64,000 nucleotides of DNA from an uncultured Pelagibacteraceae bacterium (GCA_902594655.1 CACJMW010000004.1:1-64000); one strand, 5' to 3'; counted from the first letter of the stretch, positions 45,513 to 53,665 are shown. Made by a program: numbers and translations. The notes: generated by a model not told the origin, from the sequence alone.

Positions 45513-45535
45513 TGATTTGTAATCAATAGGTCCGC
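45513..45535. repeat. right att-like 23-bp direct repeat
   Basis: The second copy of the left core repeat. To its left lies island DNA and to its right, after six bases, the stop codon of the LysE-like gene. In this copy the preceding T restores pairing with the A at the mismatched stem position of the left tRNA fragment. Confidence 0.88.
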
Positions 45536-45541
45536 TATCCA

Positions 45542-46138
45542 TCAATAAAATAACAACCAAAGACCTACAAAAAATAGTAAAGTTCCGCCTAATTTATTAA
45601 GAGTGTTTATATACTTATTAATTATTATTTCTCTAAATTTGCCAAATATAACTGCATACATTCCATCAAATATTGCACCTACTATCATAAATAAAATTCC
45701 AAAATAAATTATCTGACTTCCAATTGGTTGATTAATATCAATGAACTGAGGAATGAATGCCCCAAGAAATAAAAAAGCTTTAGGATTAGACAAGATAACT
45801 ATTAATCCTTGTAGTATAAATTTTTTATCAAATTTATTTAACTTTTCTGAATTATCTGACAGAGTTTTTGAAGTAAAACTTAAATATCCTAATGTCATTA
45901 AGTAAACTGCACCAATTATTCTAAAAACTTTTATTACATCCTCTAAAAAGGGAGATATTACTTTAAATCCTAAAGCTAAAAGAAAAATTAATATAATTAA
46001 ACCTATTTGAGTTCCAACTACATTTAAAATTCCAGCTCTCATTCCAGATTTTAATGAGTTTGCAATTATTAAACTTACAGTTGGACCTGGTACTATAACA
46101 ACTAAGAAACTTGCAATTAAAAAATATATTATTTCCAT
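45542..46138 (-). CDS. LysE-family amino-acid exporter
   Basis: A 198-residue membrane protein with about six helices. IIYFLIASFLVVIVPGPTVSLIIANSLKSGMRAGILNVVGTQIG is the LysE/RhtB N-terminal signature, and KFILQGLIVILSNPKAFLFLGAFIPQFID follows in the middle. RhtB-type members export amino acids or analogues. It would be the convergent neighbour of the M23 gene if the island were removed, separated by about 19 bases. Confidence 0.9.
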   Translation of the reverse strand: MEIIYFLIASFLVVIVPGPTVSLIIANSLKSGMRAGILNVVGTQIGLIILIFLLALGFKVISPFLEDVIKVFRIIGAVYLMTLGYLSFTSKTLSDNSEKLNKFDKKFILQGLIVILSNPKAFLFLGAFIPQFIDINQPIGSQIIYFGILFMIVGAIFDGMYAVIFGKFREIIINKYINTLNKLGGTLLFFVGLWLLFY

Positions 46139-46175
46139 TGAATGTGTTTTTGATTGAAATTATAGTATTTACATC

Positions 46176-47327
46176 ATGGGTCTTCACTTTTCACAAGAAG
46201 AATTTAAATCAAGAAAATCTAAAGTTTTAAATTCAATGAAAGAGCAAAATATAGATGCTCTTTTAATGTTTAGACAAGAATCTATGTATTGGCTAACTGG
46301 TTATGACACTTTTGGTTATGTGTTTTTTCAAACTTTAATTTTGGATCAAAAAGGAAATACAATTCTATTAACTAGAGCGCCAGATCTAAGACAAGCACAA
46401 AATACTTCTAATATTGAAGATATTAGAATTTGGGTTGATAAAGATGGCTCTAATCCAACTCATGATCTTAAAGTTATTTTAGATGAACTTAATCTTAAAG
46501 GAAAAAAATTAGGAGTTGAGTATGAAGCTTACGGTTTAACTGGAAGAAATGCCTTAAGACTCAATAAATCTTTAGATAATTATTGTTCTATTGAAGATAA
46601 ATCAGATCTCATTACAAAATTAAGAGTTGTTAAGTCAAAAGAAGAAATTGTTTATGTAAAAAAGGCTGCCGAACTTGCTGACAAAGCTTTAGATGAAGTT
46701 TGGAGGCATGCAAAAGTAGGTGTAAGTGAGTCAAAAATATTAGCTGAAATGAATAGAGTAATATTTGAAGGTGGCGGAGATTATCCTGCTAATGAATTTA
46801 TTATTGGTTCAGGAAAGAACGCCCTACTCTGTCGTTATCAAGCAGAAAAACAAATTTTAAAAAATCCAGATCAATTAACTATTGAGTGGGCTGGCACCTA
46901 TAGACACTATCATTCTGCAATGTTTAGAACAATTCCGATTGGTAAAGCTGATCCTGAGCATTATAAAATGCACGAAGCTTGTATTGAAGCATTAAAAAAT
47001 TGTGAAAGTAAATTAAAGCCTGGAAATAAAATTGGTGAAGTGTTTGATATTCACGCAAAAACATTTGATGACCTTGGTTACAATAAAGCAAGAATGAATG
47101 CTTGTGGTTATTCTTTAGGAACTACTTTTTCCCCAAATTGGATGGACGTCCCAATGTTATACACAGGTAATCCGTATGTTATAGAACCGGGCAATGTTTA
47201 TTTTTTGCACATGATATTGATGGATTCAGAAAATCAGCTCGCAATGAACCTCGGTGAAACTTACCTTGTAACAAAACAAGGTAATGAAAGATTAGGTAAA
47301 CAAAAATTAGATTTAGTTGTTCTTTAG
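46176..47327 (+). CDS. M24-family protein, ectoine hydrolase/creatinase-like
   Basis: The 383-residue pita-bread protein has a creatinase N-terminal domain (residues 1-150, MYWLTGYDTFGY) and an M24 catalytic domain. The usual metal ligands are largely missing: the first Asp is Glu237 (TIEWAG), the second is replaced in HSAMFRT, the His position is Tyr312 (CGYSLG), and the first Glu position is His345 (YFLHMIL). It is therefore unlikely to be a standard Xaa-Pro peptidase. The EWAGxYRHYHxAMxRT string recalls DoeA/EutD-type ectoine hydrolases. It is divergent from the LysE gene. Confidence 0.8.
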   Translation: MGLHFSQEEFKSRKSKVLNSMKEQNIDALLMFRQESMYWLTGYDTFGYVFFQTLILDQKGNTILLTRAPDLRQAQNTSNIEDIRIWVDKDGSNPTHDLKVILDELNLKGKKLGVEYEAYGLTGRNALRLNKSLDNYCSIEDKSDLITKLRVVKSKEEIVYVKKAAELADKALDEVWRHAKVGVSESKILAEMNRVIFEGGGDYPANEFIIGSGKNALLCRYQAEKQILKNPDQLTIEWAGTYRHYHSAMFRTIPIGKADPEHYKMHEACIEALKNCESKLKPGNKIGEVFDIHAKTFDDLGYNKARMNACGYSLGTTFSPNWMDVPMLYTGNPYVIEPGNVYFLHMILMDSENQLAMNLGETYLVTKQGNERLGKQKLDLVVL

Positions 47328-47510
47328 CTACTTATTTTGAACTGCACAAATATCTTTTATTACTGGAACATTTGCACAATCTCCACATTTAGTAACCTGT
47401 ACTAAACAACCATCATCCATAACTTTTACATCAACAACTCGATCACACTTAGAGCAAGTTGATGCAATTGTTAAACCACATTTTTTACAATTATACGTTT
47501 GTGTATCCAT
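47328..47510 (-). CDS. small zinc-ribbon protein
   Basis: A 60-residue protein with three Cys-x2-Cys knuckles (CKKCG, CSKCD, CGDCA) and another Cys at each end (DDGCLVQ, KDICAVQ). Two or more zinc or iron-sulphur sites are possible. It abuts the convergent M24 gene (stops TAG and CTA). Two Fur-box-like palindromes lie upstream, so its expression may respond to iron. No family is recognised. Confidence 0.68.
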   Translation of the reverse strand: MDTQTYNCKKCGLTIASTCSKCDRVVDVKVMDDGCLVQVTKCGDCANVPVIKDICAVQNK

Positions 47511-47557
47511 AGGAAATAAATAATAATTTGATAATTTAATTCAAGAATTTTTAGTTT

Positions 47558-47572
47558 GAATGATAATCATTC
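47558..47572. promoter_or_regulatory. Fur-box-like palindrome 1
   Basis: GAATGATAATCATTC, palindromic apart from its central base and close to the core of the Fur box. It lies 48 bases upstream of the zinc-ribbon start on the minus strand. It probably acts with the second site as an iron- or metal-responsive operator. Confidence 0.6.
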
Positions 47573-47605
47573 TCAAAAAAAAAAATTTTTTATTGGAAAA
47601 AAAAT

Positions 47606-47624
47606 AATAATGATAATCATTATC
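47606..47624. promoter_or_regulatory. Fur-box-like palindrome 2
   Basis: AATAATGATAATCATTATC matches 18 of 19 bases of the E. coli Fur-box consensus. It is separated from the first site by an A/T tract and lies between the stop of the exported hypothetical gene and the zinc-ribbon gene, so only the latter is positioned to be controlled. Confidence 0.68.
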
Positions 47625-47632
47625 AAAATTTT

Positions 47633-48091
47633 TTATCTCATATCACAAGTAAAAAAGGAAATTTCTTTACCTTGATTCGGTGTATCAATATTTGTTGTAA
47701 TTTCATGAAGCATCTCACCTGTGGATTTATTAATAAAAACAGATTCAGAATACTTTTCATCATTTGTTAAAACTCGAAGTAAAATTGTATTATCTTTTAA
47801 AATTTGAGTATCATAAATTGCACCATTTGGAGCATTAGTGAAAAATTCAGATAGACCACTTATATTTAGCTCTTGAGATTTGATTGCTTTAATATTTATT
47901 TTTCTTTCTTTATTGTCATTAATTTGGTCTGCAGTAAATTCTTTGTAATCATAAATCTCATTTTTTAAAATCTGTTTATCAAGTTTACAATTTGAGCTTT
48001 TGCTATAGTCGATTGTAACATTTAAGAATGCTGCATTAGCGTTTAAATTTAAAAATAAGAAAATTAAAATTATAAAAAATATATTTTTCAT
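47633..48091 (-). CDS. exported hypothetical protein
   Basis: A 152-residue protein with a clear signal peptide (MKNIFFIILIFLFLNLNANA, cleavage near residue 20). The mature part has two Cys residues (SSNCKLDK and FFTCDMR at the end) that may pair in the periplasm, and a beta-rich pattern. No family is recognised. It is divergent from the carbonic anhydrase gene; its stop lies next to the second Fur-like site. Confidence 0.7.
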   Translation of the reverse strand: MKNIFFIILIFLFLNLNANAAFLNVTIDYSKSSNCKLDKQILKNEIYDYKEFTADQINDNKERKINIKAIKSQELNISGLSEFFTNAPNGAIYDTQILKDNTILLRVLTNDEKYSESVFINKSTGEMLHEITTNIDTPNQGKEISFFTCDMR

Positions 48092-48154
48092 TTATAGACA
48101 TTATTTAACAAATTCATTTTTAAATCAATGTGTTACTATGTATAACTACAAAGT

Positions 48155-48556
48155 ATGATAAAAAAGGGAAAAGATTATAAAGCAATGGTTCTATCTTGTA
48201 TTGATCCAAGGTTTCAGCCAAAAGTCTTTAACTATCTAAAAAAGAAAAAACTTACTGGAAAGTATAGTTCATTTACTATTGCTGGAGCTGCTATTGGAGT
48301 TACTTCAGGCAAGTTTAAAAAGTGGCATTTAACATTTTGGCAAAACCTAGAAACTTCTATCAGATTACATAAAATTAAAAAGTTAATTGTACTTAATCAT
48401 CAAGACTGTGGTGCCGCAAAAATTATTATGGGAAAAAAACCATTTAATTTAAATATAGAGAAAAAAGTCCATGAAAAATCTTTTAAGTTGCTCAAACAAC
48501 AACTTAAGAAAAGATTTCCGAAAATCAAAATTGAAACAAAAATAATGTCTTTATAA
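48155..48556 (+). CDS. small beta-carbonic anhydrase-like protein
   Basis: A 133-residue protein with the beta-carbonic anhydrase metal signature in short form: Cys15, Asp17 and Arg19 in LSCIDPRF, and His82 plus Cys85 in LNHQDCGAAK. The family is usually about 200 residues; here the C-terminal helical part is absent. Zinc ligands are all present, so CO2 hydration is possible but not proven. It stands alone, divergent from the exported hypothetical gene. Confidence 0.72.
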   Translation: MIKKGKDYKAMVLSCIDPRFQPKVFNYLKKKKLTGKYSSFTIAGAAIGVTSGKFKKWHLTFWQNLETSIRLHKIKKLIVLNHQDCGAAKIIMGKKPFNLNIEKKVHEKSFKLLKQQLKKRFPKIKIETKIMSL

Positions 48557-48561
48557 TATTA

Positions 48562-48762
48562 TTATTTATTTACTTGTTCATTTACGTAGTCTACACAAAT
48601 TTTTTCAGCTTCTTCTCTAGATAAATCAGGATTTAATTTTTTTTGACCCATTAAACAAGCTTGAATACTTTTGCTGAGATTAAATGAACTATATTTATCC
48701 TTAGCTATATATAAAAGTGCAAGCGCAACTATTATAAAAATTATAGATTTATATTTTTTCAT
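48562..48762 (-). CDS. small membrane-anchored or exported protein
   Basis: A 66-residue protein with a hydrophobic N-terminal helix (SIIFIIVALALLYIA) and a polar tail with two Cys (ACLMGQKKL, EKICVDYV) suggestive of a disulphide hairpin (CX20C type). It ends the minus-strand run and touches the FAD oxidoreductase gene. The function is unknown. Confidence 0.62.
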   Translation of the reverse strand: MKKYKSIIFIIVALALLYIAKDKYSSFNLSKSIQACLMGQKKLNPDLSREEAEKICVDYVNEQVNK

Positions 48763-50066
48763 TAAATTTCTGTTCTAGCTCTTAATCTCTCATAAAATAA
48801 GCGAGTGTAAACCCCTATATTTAATAATATGTCAGTTGGTAGCTTTGTTGGTTTTGCTCTATCTTCAATTATACCAATTTTATCAGAATCTTGATTTGAT
48901 GCCATTAAAGCTATTTGCTCTCCAAAAAAGGTTCCTGTTCCAATTCCAGATCCATTGTAGCATCCAGCCACAAAAACATTGTCATTAATTTTTTCAAAAA
49001 TTTGAGATCCATTTCTACTTCTACAAACTACACCCGACCAAGTGTTTTCAATTATATTGTTTGGTAAACCTGGAAATCTTTTATTTATACCCTTTAGGTG
49101 AATCTTTTTTCTAGTTTCTAGATGTGCACTAGAAAAATTATTTGGATTACTTAAATCAGCAGTATTTCTTATTAATATTCTTCTATCTTTTGTCATTCTT
49201 ATTGTGGCTCCCATTGGTCTAATTGGTAATACACCCCACTCCTTTGGGCTTCCTATGCTTTCATATTCATTATTACTTAGTGGTCTTGTTAGACTTGCCG
49301 TCAGTGTTAAAGGAAAACTATAATTTTTTTTGACATTTAGAGATTTTAAAAAACCATTTGTACAAAATATTATTTTTTTCGTCGAGATTGTGTAATTTTT
49401 AAAAATACAATTAATTTTATCAGAATTTATTTCCCATTTTTCTAAGTGAGTATTTTCAAATAATTCAACATTCTCGGGCAATGTATCAACCATCGCCCTA
49501 ACTAATTTTCCAGGATTCAATAATATTCCTCCAGACGTGTAAACGCCCACATTATAAAATGAAGTTCCTAATTTTTCCTGAAGATTATTTTTGTATAAAA
49601 TTTTATTATCGAAGTTAAGAGATGATAATAGATTGCTAAATTTTATAGCTAATTTTTCATCAGATATTTGGGATGAGGCAAAGTATTTTCCACACGAATT
49701 CCATTCGCAGTTAACTTGATATTCTTTAACAAATCTTTCGACTGAATTTATGCCTTCTTGGTAAATTTTAATTTTTTTTTTATAATTTTCAATATCACTA
49801 CTAGATGTAAATCCATCGTTTAATGTTGTATCAACTAAATAACCAGAATTTCTCGCGCTTGAACCCTCTCCTGCTAACTGTGAGTCAATTAAAACTACTT
49901 TTGATGATTTTAAATTATTTGCCAGTTGTCTTGCGGCTGATAACCCTGTGTATCCTGCTCCAACAATTAAATAATCACATATTAAATTTTTATTTAATTG
50001 TTTAATATTAGTTCGTTTAGGTAAACTATTGATCCATCCACAATTTGGATCATTTAAAACAGACAT
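48762..50066 (-). CDS. FAD-dependent amine/amino-acid oxidoreductase (DAO family)
   Basis: The 434-residue flavoprotein has CDYLIVGAGYTGLSAARQLA (FAD-binding), AGEGSSARNSGYLVDT, a middle substrate domain and NVFVAGCYNGSGIGTGTFFGEQIA at the C-terminus. The pattern recalls gamma-glutamylputrescine oxidase (PuuB) and related enzymes that oxidise primary or secondary amines. It lies five bases after alanine dehydrogenase, in the amine/sulfonate catabolic run. Putrescine or taurine-derived amines are possible substrates; neither is shown. Confidence 0.83.
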   Translation of the reverse strand: MSVLNDPNCGWINSLPKRTNIKQLNKNLICDYLIVGAGYTGLSAARQLANNLKSSKVVLIDSQLAGEGSSARNSGYLVDTTLNDGFTSSSDIENYKKKIKIYQEGINSVERFVKEYQVNCEWNSCGKYFASSQISDEKLAIKFSNLLSSLNFDNKILYKNNLQEKLGTSFYNVGVYTSGGILLNPGKLVRAMVDTLPENVELFENTHLEKWEINSDKINCIFKNYTISTKKIIFCTNGFLKSLNVKKNYSFPLTLTASLTRPLSNNEYESIGSPKEWGVLPIRPMGATIRMTKDRRILIRNTADLSNPNNFSSAHLETRKKIHLKGINKRFPGLPNNIIENTWSGVVCRSRNGSQIFEKINDNVFVAGCYNGSGIGTGTFFGEQIALMASNQDSDKIGIIEDRAKPTKLPTDILLNIGVYTRLFYERLRARTEI

Positions 50067-50071
50067 TAAAT

Positions 50072-51184
50072 TTAAATTACTTGAGATGCAGAGGTAAAAT
50101 TATAACCAAAAGTATCTGCAACAGCTTTGTATGTTACTTCGCCTTTACAAACATTTAAACCTGCTAAAAAGTTTTTATCTTCACTTAAGGCTTTTTGATA
50201 ACCATTATTCGCTAATTTTATTAAATAAGGAAGTGTTGCTTTATTTAATGCAAAAGTTGAAGTTCTTGGAACACCACCTGGCATATTTGCTACACAATAA
50301 TGTACTACATCATCTACTATATAAGTAGGATCTCCATGTGTAGTTGGTTTACTTGTTTCAACACAACCACCTTGATCAATAGCAACATCAACTATTACAG
50401 AACCTCTTTTCATTAATTTTAACATTTCTTTCGTAATTAATTTAGGTGCCTCAGCTCCTGGAATTAAAACCCCTCCAACTATTAAATCTGCTTCAGCAGC
50501 TAATTTATTTAAATCTATTTTGTCACTTTGCTCTGGAATAATTTTATCTCCAAATATTTGAACTAATTGTTTTAGTCTTGCCTCAGATTTATCAACAATA
50601 TGAACTTTAGCTTTCATTCCAGTGGCTATTGTAGCGGCGTTTTCTCCTACAACTCCCCCACCAAGAATTAAAACATTTGCCGGTTCACCGCCTGGAGCTC
50701 CTCCTAACAATATTCCTCTACCTTTTTGATTTTTCTCCAAACAATGAGCGCCTGCCTGAACTGACATTCTGCCAGCAACAGCACTCATTGGTGCTAACAA
50801 TGGAAGTCTACCGTTATTGTCTGTTACTGTTTCGTAAGCTATACAAACTGATTTACTCTTTACTAATCCTGCAGTTAGTTCTTTTGCAGCTGCTAAATGT
50901 AAATAAGTAAACACTATCTGATTTTCTCTAATCATTTTAACTTCATTTGACAAAGGTTCTTTTACTTTAACAATGATTTCTGCATCGTTAAAAATATCTT
51001 CCGCTTTATCTACAATTTTCGCACCGGCATTAATATAATGTTCATTTTCAAAACCGGCTTCAAAACCTCCATTATTTTCAACTAATACCTCGTGACCGTT
51101 TGAAGTTAGTTGTTTTACACTATCAGGGGTAAGGCCAATTCTATTTTCTTGAGGTTTTATTTCCTTCGGAAGGCCAATTTTCAT
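50072..51184 (-). CDS. ald: alanine dehydrogenase
   Basis: A 370-residue Ald with KIGLPKEIKPQENRIGLTPDSVKQL at the N-terminus, IIVKVKEPL (substrate Lys near 75), TYLHLAAAKELT (catalytic His near 96), VLILGGGVVGENAATIATGMKAKVHIVDKS (NAD site) and VDVAIDQGGCVETS (catalytic Asp). It interconverts alanine and pyruvate plus ammonium. It is six bases after the class III aminotransferase gene, which makes alanine from pyruvate, so the pair releases amino nitrogen as ammonium and regenerates pyruvate. Confidence 0.96.
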   Translation of the reverse strand: MKIGLPKEIKPQENRIGLTPDSVKQLTSNGHEVLVENNGGFEAGFENEHYINAGAKIVDKAEDIFNDAEIIVKVKEPLSNEVKMIRENQIVFTYLHLAAAKELTAGLVKSKSVCIAYETVTDNNGRLPLLAPMSAVAGRMSVQAGAHCLEKNQKGRGILLGGAPGGEPANVLILGGGVVGENAATIATGMKAKVHIVDKSEARLKQLVQIFGDKIIPEQSDKIDLNKLAAEADLIVGGVLIPGAEAPKLITKEMLKLMKRGSVIVDVAIDQGGCVETSKPTTHGDPTYIVDDVVHYCVANMPGGVPRTSTFALNKATLPYLIKLANNGYQKALSEDKNFLAGLNVCKGEVTYKAVADTFGYNFTSASQVI

Positions 51185-51190
51185 TAAGAA

Positions 51191-52531
51191 CTAATTTTTT
51201 TTTGATTTTGAATAATTTGTAATTCCTGTTCTTAGTTTCTCAATAATTTCATCAATATGTTTTTTCTCGCAAATAAACATTGGTGCAATTATTAAACAGT
51301 CTCCAGTTGCTTTAAAATTAACTCCTGCTTCATAACAATGTTTGAAACATGTAAAACCTGCTGCACCAGGTTTTTTGTCCATTTTAATATCAATACCACC
51401 CATCATTCCATATCCTCTGATATTATCTACTACATCAATATCTTTTAATGAGAATAAACCTTCTTGGAAATATGGAGCTAAATTTTTTGCTCTATTAAAA
51501 ATATCATCTTTTTCAAAAATATCTTGAACGGCTAATGCAGCTGCAACTGATATTGGAATTCCTGAATAAGTATATCCATGAAATAATTCGATTGAACCTT
51601 TGGGTGCATTGTCAACAATTGCATCATAGATTTCTTCTTTACAAGCAACTACTCCCATTGGGCTAATGCCGTTAGTTGTTGCTTTGGCCATAGTCATTAA
51701 GTCAGGAGTAACTCCGTACTCTTGAGATGCAAATGGAGAACCTGTTCTACCCCAGCCTGTAATTACTTCATCAAAAATTAAAAGTATCCCATGTTTATCA
51801 CATATTTCTCTTAATCTTTGTAAATAACCTTTTGGTGGAACTAATGTTCCTGTCGATCCTGCAATTGGTTCAACAATACATGCGGCTATATTTTCTGCAC
51901 CAAAATTTGTACAAATTCTTTCTAGATCTTCAGCTAGTTCAACTCCTGTTTCAGGTTGACCAGAAATAAATTTGTGTTCAGGTAGATGTGTATGTCTCAT
52001 ATGAACTACACCTGGCATCAAAACACTTGCAAATGTTTTTACGTTATTAACCATTCCGCCAACTGATGTCGCTCCAATATTCATACCATGATATCCTCTT
52101 TCACGTCCAACAAACCTAAATCTTTGACTATCCCCTCTTGCTCTATGATAAGCAATTGCAATTTTAATTGCTGTTTCAACTGCTGTTGATCCACAGATTG
52201 TATAAAACATTCTATTTAAATTTCCTGGGGTATGTTTTGAAATTCTAGTTGCTAATTCAAATGATCCACCGAACCCTTGTTGGAATGGTTGAGCATAATC
52301 TAATGTTTTTAATTGATTTGTAATAGCATTTATAATTTCTTCTCTTCCATGACCTAAAGGATTACAAAACAATCCTGAACTAGCATCTATTTGAGTTTGC
52401 CCTTGATGATTTTTTAAGTAAACTCCTTTTGCCTCAACAATCAATCTTGGGTTTGCTTTAAAATCTCTATTGGAGCTAAATGGCATCCAATGTTCATTTA
52501 AAGAATTAGGTACAGATGGTTTTGAGCTCAT
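51191..52531 (-). CDS. class III omega-amino acid:pyruvate aminotransferase
   Basis: The 446-residue PLP enzyme has LNEHWMPFSSNRDFKANPRLIVEAKG, CGSTAVETAIKIAIAYHRARGDSQRFRFVGRERGYHGMNIGATSVGGMVNN, ILLIFDEVITGWGRTGSPFA and the PLP Lys in LMTMAKATTNGISPMG. The pattern closely follows beta-alanine/omega-amino acid:pyruvate transaminases; taurine:pyruvate aminotransferase is related. Next to ald and divergent from tauABC, it probably deaminates taurine, hypotaurine or beta-alanine using pyruvate. Confidence 0.87.
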   Translation of the reverse strand: MSSKPSVPNSLNEHWMPFSSNRDFKANPRLIVEAKGVYLKNHQGQTQIDASSGLFCNPLGHGREEIINAITNQLKTLDYAQPFQQGFGGSFELATRISKHTPGNLNRMFYTICGSTAVETAIKIAIAYHRARGDSQRFRFVGRERGYHGMNIGATSVGGMVNNVKTFASVLMPGVVHMRHTHLPEHKFISGQPETGVELAEDLERICTNFGAENIAACIVEPIAGSTGTLVPPKGYLQRLREICDKHGILLIFDEVITGWGRTGSPFASQEYGVTPDLMTMAKATTNGISPMGVVACKEEIYDAIVDNAPKGSIELFHGYTYSGIPISVAAALAVQDIFEKDDIFNRAKNLAPYFQEGLFSLKDIDVVDNIRGYGMMGGIDIKMDKKPGAAGFTCFKHCYEAGVNFKATGDCLIIAPMFICEKKHIDEIIEKLRTGITNYSKSKKN

Positions 52532-52580
52532 AATTTTAATTTATAAATAATCTATATAAGATTTCTTTAGACTATATAGG

Positions 52581-52621
52581 AATAATTGACTACCAAAATA
52601 ATTGACGCAACTTAAGGTTGC
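52581..52621. promoter_or_regulatory. repeats in the divergent promoter between aminotransferase and tauA-like gene
   Basis: AATAATTGAC occurs twice in direct orientation, 16 bases apart (52581-52590 and 52597-52606), followed at once by the palindrome GCAACTTAAGGTTGC. The spacing and position between two divergent catabolic units suggest a regulator site that could coordinate uptake and transamination. The regulator is not identified. Confidence 0.4.
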
Positions 52622-52693
52622 ATTAAATTTAGCACTTTTTGTTTTACATCTTCTCCAATTTAATTTTAACTTACGGAATTATAAACTAACAAA

Positions 52694-52698
52694 GAGGA
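52694..52698 (+). promoter_or_regulatory. strong ribosome-binding site of the tauA-like gene
   Basis: GAGGA lies four bases before the ATG. It decides the start and suggests strong translation, as for the other two binding-protein genes in the window. Confidence 0.6.
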
Positions 52699-52702
52699 AC
52701 AA

Positions 52703-53644
52703 ATGAAAAAAATAATTAGTTTACTTTTAGGATGTTTTGTAGCTCTAAGCTTAAATATTTCAGTAGCAAATTCTGCTGCAAATGAAGTTAGAGTTGCCTA
52801 CTTTCTAGAATGGCCAAGTCCAAACTTGGAAGATATGCAGAAGAAAAATTTTGCTAAAGCTCTTGGTGTACCAGTAAAATGGACTAACTTCACTAATGGT
52901 GGCGCAATGACTGATGCTATGTTAGCAGGAGATATTGATATTTCTTATTCACAAGGATTAGTTCCATTTATTAATGCTGTTAAATCTAAAGCACCAATCA
53001 AATTAGTAGATATTGCAATGGAATATGGAATGGGAGGAACAACTTGTGTTACTTCTAATGCTTCTGGAATTACAAAAGCAAATGCTACTGAATTAGAAGG
53101 TAAAAAAGTTGCTGTTCCACTTGGAACAATGGCTGAGTATGTTTTCGATGAAAGTATGAAAGTTGTCGGTGCTGACAGAAGTAAGATGGATGTAATTCAA
53201 ATGGATCCTGAAGAAGGAGCTGCTGCTTTAGTTAGTGGTGATGTAGTAATGGCATGTTTATTTGGTGGTAATTCAATCAAAGCTGCTACAGCTATTGGAT
53301 CTAGATTACTCTCAGTTCAAGAAGCTAGAGATGCTGGTATCTTGGGTATAGATATCACTTCAGTAACTACAAAGTTTATGAAAGAAAACCCTGGAATGCT
53401 TAGAACTTTTATAGAAGTAACTCATGAAGCTAATGCTAGATATAAAGCTGGTAAAGCTGACATGAATGCTATGGCTAAAGCTTCAGAAATGAAAGTTGCT
53501 GATATGAAAGAAACTTTAAGTGGCTTTAAATTTCTTACACCAGAGGAAACTAAACAGTCTATGGAAAGTGGAAATCTTAAAGGATTCCTAGATGGTATGG
53601 GAACACCAAAAGGAAATGTAGATACTAGTTTCTTACCTTTATAA
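52703..53644 (+). CDS. tauA: ABC transporter substrate-binding protein, taurine type
   Basis: A 313-residue protein with a signal peptide (cleavage after SVANSAANE). The mature part resembles TauA/SsuA-type binding proteins: VRVAYFLEWPSPN, VKWTNFTNGGAMTDAMLAGDIDISYSQGLVPFINAV (NMT1/TauA domain) and LEGKKVAVPLGTMAEYVF. It heads the importer, has a good ribosome-binding site and is followed by a strong terminator-like hairpin. Taurine is the likely substrate given the adjacent aminotransferase and ald genes, but other sulfonates or thiamine precursors are possible. Confidence 0.87.
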   Translation: MKKIISLLLGCFVALSLNISVANSAANEVRVAYFLEWPSPNLEDMQKKNFAKALGVPVKWTNFTNGGAMTDAMLAGDIDISYSQGLVPFINAVKSKAPIKLVDIAMEYGMGGTTCVTSNASGITKANATELEGKKVAVPLGTMAEYVFDESMKVVGADRSKMDVIQMDPEEGAAALVSGDVVMACLFGGNSIKAATAIGSRLLSVQEARDAGILGIDITSVTTKFMKENPGMLRTFIEVTHEANARYKAGKADMNAMAKASEMKVADMKETLSGFKFLTPEETKQSMESGNLKGFLDGMGTPKGNVDTSFLPL

Positions 53645-53665
53645 TTTGAAGGTAAATTAGAATTA

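Larger units (their letters stand above)
38551..45535. mobile_element. tRNA-Thr-related genomic island carrying a type I restriction-modification operon
   Basis: About 7 kb bounded by 23-bp identical direct repeats and containing hsdM, hsdS, hsdR and one unknown gene, all on the minus strand. The left end continues from the repeat into the 3' half of a tRNA-Thr. Tandem 11-bp repeats lie inside both ends, like integrase arm sites. hsdS/hsdM are visibly less AT-rich than the flanks. No integrase, transposase or excisionase gene is present, so movement would need a protein from elsewhere. Confidence 0.7.

Noticed and set aside
45963-46187. A 74-codon frame opposite the start of the M24 gene
   Set aside because: It overlaps the LysE-like gene on the same strand in another frame, is Asn/Phe-rich by translation of AT-rich DNA and has no plausible start context.
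47573-47605. An A/T tract between the two Fur-like boxes considered as a terminator
   Set aside because: The A and T runs pair only as homopolymer tracts with no GC stem, so it is more likely part of an AT-rich promoter.
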